DNA from: Duganella sp. OV510
GTDB taxonomy: Bacteria; Pseudomonadota; Gammaproteobacteria; Burkholderiales; Burkholderiaceae_D
DNA: 64,000 bases
Reading direction: 5' to 3'
Assembly (NCBI RefSeq): GCF_900100205.1
Contig: NZ_FNEQ01000005.1
Coordinates: 186,001 to 250,000 of the forward strand
The position numbers were made by a program, and so were the translations under genes. Shown in pieces: positions 59,570 through 64,000 of the stretch (its first letter is position 1; every line of letters starts with the position of its first letter). The notes beneath the pieces are model-generated. The model was given only the letters and a program-made list of their open reading frames with translations. It was not told the DNA's origin and searched no databases.

Positions 59570-60187
59570 TTACGCCACGTACAGCAGCACCGCGCCGAAA
59601 TGGCAGGCGCTGCCGCCCAACACAAACAAATGCCAGACACCGTGCCCATAGCGCCATTTGTGATCGGTGACGAAGAAGGCAATGCCCACCGTATAAACCA
59701 GTCCCCCGATCGCCAGCCACATGAAGCCATCCCAGCCCAGCGCGTCGATCAGCGGACCGGCGCCGATCACCCCGACCCAGCCCATCGCCACGTAGATCAG
59801 CAGCGACAGCACGCGCGCGCCCTTGGCGAACAGCAGTTCCTGCACGATGCCGATGATCGCCAGTCCCCACACCACGCCGAACAGCGTCCAGCCCCATGGC
59901 CCGCGCAGGCTGACGAGCGTGAATGGCGTGTAGCTGCCGGCGATCAGCAGATAGATGGCGCAATAGTCCATCTGCCGCAGCACGTCCTTGGCGCGGCCGC
60001 GCAGGCTGTGATACAGCGTGGACGTCAGGTACAAGGCCAGCAAGGTGGCGGCGTAGATGCTGCAGCTGACCACTTTCCAGGTGTCGCCGCTGCGGGCGGC
60101 CTGGATGATGAGCAACGTGCCGCCGATAGCAGCCAGCGCGGCGCCCACGGTGTGCGTGATGCTGTTAAAGCGCTCTCCGTAGTACAT
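59570..60187 (-). CDS. Hemolysin III / PAQR-type membrane protein
   Basis: A 205-residue protein with seven helices and the PAQR hallmarks. MYYGERFNSITHTVGA opens the family, and STLYHSLRG and HGVWHLFVLGG carry the conserved serine/histidine metal-binding positions of adiponectin-receptor-like hydrolases. The start at 60187 matches homologues better than an ATG 18 codons upstream. Its role is probably a membrane lipid hydrolase; haemolysis is only a family name. Confidence 0.92.
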   Translation of the reverse strand: MYYGERFNSITHTVGAALAAIGGTLLIIQAARSGDTWKVVSCSIYAATLLALYLTSTLYHSLRGRAKDVLRQMDYCAIYLLIAGSYTPFTLVSLRGPWGWTLFGVVWGLAIIGIVQELLFAKGARVLSLLIYVAMGWVGVIGAGPLIDALGWDGFMWLAIGGLVYTVGIAFFVTDHKWRYGHGVWHLFVLGGSACHFGAVLLYVA

Positions 60188-60383
60188 ATCGAATTCCAAT
60201 GCAGTGGTGGCTGCGGCTGGGATAGCAGCGGCCAACGGCATTGTATAGCGCTTAGACTGTTCTCGCCGCTATCCACACTTTCGTTGCTTGTTGTCAATTA
60301 GCAAAAACTCATCGTAGCAGATTTGGAATTTATTAAAAGCAATGTTACAAAATGATATAACTAAAGTGGATAGCGCTTGAGGG

Positions 60384-60413
60384 TTGACGCGATTGCGACA
60401 TATGTCGCATAAT
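60384..60413 (+). promoter_or_regulatory. BlaI-controlled promoter and operator
   Basis: TTGACG (60384-60389) and CATAAT (60408-60413) with an 18-base spacer overlap the perfect palindrome TGCGACATATGTCGCA (60394-60409). It lies 29 bases upstream of the BlaI-type gene. Repression of the whole operon by BlaI binding here is the obvious reading. A half-site (GTCGCA) recurs at 60424-60429. Confidence 0.75.
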
Positions 60414-60441
60414 CATCCCATTAGTCGCACAGGAGTACTAC

Positions 60442-60831
60442 ATGTCGGGTTTGATTCCTTCGGTCAGTGAACTGACTTTGCTGAAAGTGCTGTGGAAGCA
60501 GCAGCCATTGAGCGCACGCGAGATTCATGACGCGGCTGCCGATGAGCTGGACTGGTCGTTTTCCTCCACCCGCAAGACGCTGGACCGCATGCTGGAAAAG
60601 CAGATGATCGGCCTGCAGGCGGTACACGGCATCAATGTCTATAGCGCAAAGCTGGAGAAAGTGGGCACGCTGGCAGCGTTTGCCCACGATTTCGGCCGCC
60701 GCGTGATGGAGATGGATGCGCCGCTGCCGGTCGCCATGTTCACCGGCAGCAAGCTGGTCGACCAGCAGGAGTTGACGCAGCTGGAACAGATGCTCAACGA
60801 CTGGCCGGCGGACGATGATGGGCACAGCTGA
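60442..60831 (+). CDS. BlaI/MecI/CopY-family repressor
   Basis: A 129-residue winged-helix repressor. It opens MSGLIPSVSELTLLKVLWKQ and has SAREIHDAA, STRKTLDRMLEKQMIGLQ and a short helical tail. BlaI-type repressors are cleaved by an M56 peptidase on signal. The next gene encodes such a peptidase, starting 1 base after its stop. The target includes this operon; the classical beta-lactamase is absent. Confidence 0.93.
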   Translation: MSGLIPSVSELTLLKVLWKQQPLSAREIHDAAADELDWSFSSTRKTLDRMLEKQMIGLQAVHGINVYSAKLEKVGTLAAFAHDFGRRVMEMDAPLPVAMFTGSKLVDQQELTQLEQMLNDWPADDDGHS

Positions 60832-60832
60832 G

Positions 60833-62461
60833 ATGATGATGGCGGCCTGGCTGCTGTCGGCAAAGTGGCTGCTGGCCAGCGCCGGGTCTGTGGCCGTCGG
60901 CCTGCTGGCGTGGCTGTTGCTGAGCGGCGCGGCGCAAGCATGGCCAGCGCTGCGCACGCGCCGTGGTGTGTGGCTGGCAGCGCAAGCCGTAATCGCCGCA
61001 GCCGCCCTGCTCCCCCTGCTGCCGCGCAGTCCCCACGTCGCACCGCAGATTGAACTCGCCATGGCGCCAGCCATCCCCACCACCGCTGTACCGCATGTGA
61101 CCGGGGCCGAGGCGGCAACGCACGGCTCTACGGAGCTGGAACGCGCCAATGCGGCTGCACCAGCGCACGACACGCCGCCGTTGGCACATGCCGACACCGA
61201 CGCTTCAGGTTCCGCCGCTCTCGATAACACTGCCAGCCTCGCTGCACAAGCTCCGACGCCGCGCCTCGCCCGCACGCTGCCGTTGCTGGCCGCGATCTGG
61301 CTGCTGGCCTATGTTGCTGGCCTGGCGTGGTCAATCGCCAAACTGCTGCGTGCGCGCCGCTTGTGGCGCGGGCTGCTGACAAGCGCACAGCGCTTCACGC
61401 CGGCCGAGCTGCAAGCAAATCCTGCATTCACGCCTGAACAGCGCCATCAGATCACACAGCGCGGCCTGACTGTCATGCGCACCGACGCTGCCGTCTCACC
61501 GATGCTGATCGGCGTGTTGCGCCCGGTCCTGCTGCTGCCCGCCCACCTGGACGCGCTCACCCGGGAACAGCAGCAAATGATCGTCGCCCACGAACTGCAT
61601 CACTGGCGTGTCCGCGACCCACTGTGCCTGGCCATCGCCGCCACGCTGCAGACGGTTTTCTGGTTCAATCCGGTCCTGCGCTGGATGGCAAAGCAAATGG
61701 AATGGGCGCTGGAACTGCAATGCGATCAGCATGTCCTGACAGGACGTCCGCAACACCAGCGCAAGCAATATGCCGCTTCATTGCTCCAGCAATGGACAGC
61801 ACCGATGGGCGTGGCGGCGTTTAACGGCGCCACCATCACCGCGCGGATTCGTCACATGCAGAAAAGCAGCTTGCCAACGCTCAGCACCGCCGCCACCTGG
61901 ATCACCGCCTCCGTGTTGACCAGCGTATTGGTCGCCGGCGTCATGCTGCAACCGGCGCTGGCACTCACCGCGCCCCCGATGGCGGTAGCGGCGCCATTGC
62001 CGGCCGCTGAGGCTTGGCGCGCGCCGCTCGACAAGGTCCGCGTTACCAGCTTCTACGGCGTCAAGCGCAGCGTACCGCGCACGCCGCACAAAGGCATCGA
62101 TTTCGGCGCGGCCAAAGGTACGCCCGTACACGCCACCGCCGGCGGCACCGTCATCGCCGCCGGCCCGATCGCCGAAAACGACGGCAAATACGGCAACACC
62201 GTCATCATCGAGCACGGCGCGCAGCGCTCGCTGTACGCGCACCTGAACAGCGTCAGCGTCAAACCCGGCCAGCGGGTACAGGCCGGCCAGTTGATCGGCG
62301 CAGTCGGTGAAACCGGCCTCGCCACGGGCCCGCACCTGCATCTTGAAGTCCGGCAGAACGGCCAGAACATCGATCCGGCCACCATGTTCACCAACCTCGA
62401 CGCCTACGCCACCGCGCGCGCCCTCAAGGTCCGCCGCCAGCAACTACCCTCGAAGGAATAG
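60833..62461 (+). CDS. M56 (BlaR1-type) peptidase fused to an M23 peptidoglycan hydrolase domain
   Basis: A 542-residue protein. Membrane helices lie at about 1-25 and 35-60, another pair at 150-170, and one at about 355-378. The cytoplasmic M56 domain has AHELHHWR (HExxH) and LELQCDQHV with the third metal ligand. After the last helix comes a C-terminal M23 (LytM) domain (about 400-520) with HKGIDFG, the LYAHL histidine and GPHLHLEV. The HxxxD and HxH zinc motifs are complete, so the domain should be active. It takes the place of the penicillin-binding sensor of BlaR1. ATG chosen after the blaI stop. Confidence 0.92.
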   Translation: MMMAAWLLSAKWLLASAGSVAVGLLAWLLLSGAAQAWPALRTRRGVWLAAQAVIAAAALLPLLPRSPHVAPQIELAMAPAIPTTAVPHVTGAEAATHGSTELERANAAAPAHDTPPLAHADTDASGSAALDNTASLAAQAPTPRLARTLPLLAAIWLLAYVAGLAWSIAKLLRARRLWRGLLTSAQRFTPAELQANPAFTPEQRHQITQRGLTVMRTDAAVSPMLIGVLRPVLLLPAHLDALTREQQQMIVAHELHHWRVRDPLCLAIAATLQTVFWFNPVLRWMAKQMEWALELQCDQHVLTGRPQHQRKQYAASLLQQWTAPMGVAAFNGATITARIRHMQKSSLPTLSTAATWITASVLTSVLVAGVMLQPALALTAPPMAVAAPLPAAEAWRAPLDKVRVTSFYGVKRSVPRTPHKGIDFGAAKGTPVHATAGGTVIAAGPIAENDGKYGNTVIIEHGAQRSLYAHLNSVSVKPGQRVQAGQLIGAVGETGLATGPHLHLEVRQNGQNIDPATMFTNLDAYATARALKVRRQQLPSKE

Positions 62462-62463
62462 CC

Positions 62464-64000
62464 ATGCCAGTACCACGTATCACCAGCAGCCTGCTGCTGG
62501 CGGTGACCGCTTGCGCCTACGCATCCGAAACACCGGAGCCGCCACAGGTCCAGATCAAGGCCAGCCGCGACGACTTGCGCCAGCGTGAAACCACCACCGC
62601 CATCGTCATCCACCACGCCGACATCGTGCGCCAGGGCGACCAGACGCTGGCCGATGTGCTCAAGCGCCTGCCCGGCGTCAGCATTCGCGGCACGCCCGGC
62701 CAGGGCGGCGGCATCCAGATGCGCGGCCTGGGCAATGGCTACACGCAGATCCTGCTGAACGGCGAACCTGTCGCCACCGGCTTCTCGCTGGACAGCATCG
62801 CGCCGGAAACCATCGAACGCATCGAAATCCTGCGCAGCGCCACGGCGGAACTGAGCAACCAGGCGGTGGCCGGCGCCATCAACATCATCCTGAAGAAAGC
62901 CGCGACAAAAGGCCAGCGCTCGGTCAGCGCCAGTCTCGCGCGCCAGGCCGGCGCCAGCACGCCATCGGTCAGCGGACAAATCTCCGACCAGGACGGCGCC
63001 TTCTCGTACAGCCTCGCCGCGACGCTGACGCGCAAGCAAAACCGCAAGCCCTTTACCGACTGGCAGGAGCAACGCACGCCCGATGGCACACTCGCGCTGC
63101 TGCGCCGCACACCGCAAACGGAAAATGGCCGCACCGATTCGCTGACATTGACGCCGCGCCTGAACTGGAAGCTCGACGGCGGCGATACCCTGAGCTGGCA
63201 AAGCTTCGCCTACCTGCGCCGCATGGACAACCTGACCGTCGCTGATGAACAAGCGCTGCTCGGCGAGCATAGCGAATACCCGCACAACACGGCCAACTTC
63301 GTCGCCAACTTCGTTATGCTGCGCAGCGACCTGAATTGGACGCATCGCCTGGACAATGGCGACAAACTGGAAATGAAACTCGGCGCCAGCACCAATCGCC
63401 GCACCGGCACTTTCGATTTTCACGGCATGGATGCCGATGGCGCGCCGAAAAGCCGTCACCACGTGGATTCAGGGCCGGTGGAGAACACCGTCACCAGCAC
63501 CGGTACCTATCGCCATCCAGTCGGCGAGACGCATGCGATTGCACTCGGATGGGATGTCAGCCATGGCGTTCGGCGCGAGGACCGCGACGAGACGCTATTC
63601 GATGCGGCCGGCGTGCAAATCAGCGCCAACAACGCCGATTATTCCGCGACCGTGAACCGTTTGGCGGTGTTCGCGCAGGATGAATGGCAAGTCACCAAGC
63701 GCTATTCGCTGTATCTGGGATTGCGCCACGAGCGGCTGGACACCGTCAGCCGTGCGGCCGCCGCCAATGCGCCGGACAAGCTGGACAGCAGCTCGGCAGT
63801 CTGGAGCCCTTCGCTGCAATCACGCTATGAGCTGGAGAACAAGGATGTGCTCCGGCTGGCGCTCAGCCGCACATACAAGGCGCCGCAACTGGTGCGGCTG
63901 GTGCCACGCCGCTACACCAAGGATAACAACAACAATCAGACCAATCCGGATGAACAAGGCAACCCGCTGCTGCGGCCGGAGCTGGCCTGGGGCCTGGATG
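62464..64000 (+). CDS. TonB-dependent outer-membrane receptor (cut by window edge)
   Basis: At least 512 residues of an outer-membrane gated channel. The signal peptide (MPVPRITSSLLLAVTACAYA) is followed by a plug domain (VQIKASRDDLRQRETTTAIV, TLADVLKRLPGVSIRGTPGQ, GGGIQMRGLGNGYTQILLNG) and then the beta-barrel with aromatic-rich strands. Two bases separate it from the M56-M23 gene, so it is co-transcribed with the BlaI operon. The ligand is unknown; the barrel's C-terminal end lies outside the window. Confidence 0.94.
   Translation, partial: MPVPRITSSLLLAVTACAYASETPEPPQVQIKASRDDLRQRETTTAIVIHHADIVRQGDQTLADVLKRLPGVSIRGTPGQGGGIQMRGLGNGYTQILLNGEPVATGFSLDSIAPETIERIEILRSATAELSNQAVAGAINIILKKAATKGQRSVSASLARQAGASTPSVSGQISDQDGAFSYSLAATLTRKQNRKPFTDWQEQRTPDGTLALLRRTPQTENGRTDSLTLTPRLNWKLDGGDTLSWQSFAYLRRMDNLTVADEQALLGEHSEYPHNTANFVANFVMLRSDLNWTHRLDNGDKLEMKLGASTNRRTGTFDFHGMDADGAPKSRHHVDSGPVENTVTSTGTYRHPVGETHAIALGWDVSHGVRREDRDETLFDAAGVQISANNADYSATVNRLAVFAQDEWQVTKRYSLYLGLRHERLDTVSRAAAANAPDKLDSSSAVWSPSLQSRYELENKDVLRLALSRTYKAPQLVRLVPRRYTKDNNNNQTNPDEQGNPLLRPELAWGLD

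Noticed and set aside
1..64000. CRISPR arrays, prophage, integrase or insertion sequences
   Set aside because: No regularly spaced repeats and no transposase, integrase or phage structural genes were seen.

Overview
The window reads as chromosomal DNA of a high-GC betaproteobacterium, most likely Burkholderiales, family Oxalobacteraceae (Massilia, Duganella or Janthinobacterium type). This placement is inferred from gene content: a polyhydroxybutyrate phasin, membrane malate:quinone oxidoreductase, many hybrid histidine kinases, an RsbRST stressosome, and codon use rich in G/C at third positions. No rRNA or marker gene fixes the genus. There is no CRISPR array, and no intact transposase, integrase or phage gene.

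Layout. 1-5.8 kb: partial metE with divergent metR, a Tat-like malate:quinone oxidoreductase, and a MocR regulator divergent from a tiny membrane protein. 5.9-12.5 kb: an accessory region. It has remnants of a short-chain dehydrogenase and an MFS exporter, an AraC regulator divergent from a five-gene operon (SDR, VOC, saccharopine-dehydrogenase-like, two SnoaL-like), a frameshifted exported-protein gene, and a TetR regulator whose probable operators also precede a 67-codon orphan gene. 12.5-13.2 kb: two tRNA-Ser(GCU) genes, each with its own terminator. 13.3-26.6 kb: mostly housekeeping genes (lysC, tilS, accA, a 3-methyladenine glycosylase, cysS, two cyclophilins, lpxH), then qseB-qseC-ygiW and small envelope genes.

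26.6-32.5 kb: a six-gene, tightly coupled signalling operon, rsbR-rsbS-rsbT-(RsbT/phosphatase fusion)-histidine kinase-hybrid kinase. It is a stressosome that appears to feed into two-component kinases rather than a sigma factor. 32.6-34.8 kb: a YtrA-type GntR regulator with an ABC transporter, followed by a perfect 39-bp-arm hairpin. 34.9-39.7 kb: yceH, cysE, rlmB and rnr.

39.9-43.1 kb: four tRNA-Leu(CAG) genes interleaved with a hybrid kinase that carries an ethylene-receptor-type membrane sensor, and with a periplasmic binding protein. 43.1-48.9 kb: qorB with its HxlR regulator, a REC-PAS-GAF kinase, a diguanylate cyclase and a phasin. 48.9-52.9 kb: a FAN1-type nuclease coupled to a helicase of the DinG/XPD family with an N-terminal nuclease-like domain. 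53-60.2 kb: alcohol dehydrogenase, a LiaI/LiaF-like pair in one operon with a LytS/LytTR two-component system, a LysR regulator and a hemolysin-III protein. 60.4-64 kb: a BlaI repressor with a clear operator, an M56 peptidase fused to an M23 peptidoglycan hydrolase, and the start of a TonB-dependent receptor.

Overall, the window is unusually rich in sensory systems: seven histidine kinases and about a dozen one-component regulators. The most notable items are the ethylene-receptor-like kinase, the stressosome-to-kinase operon, the M56-M23 fusion and the nuclease-helicase pair.
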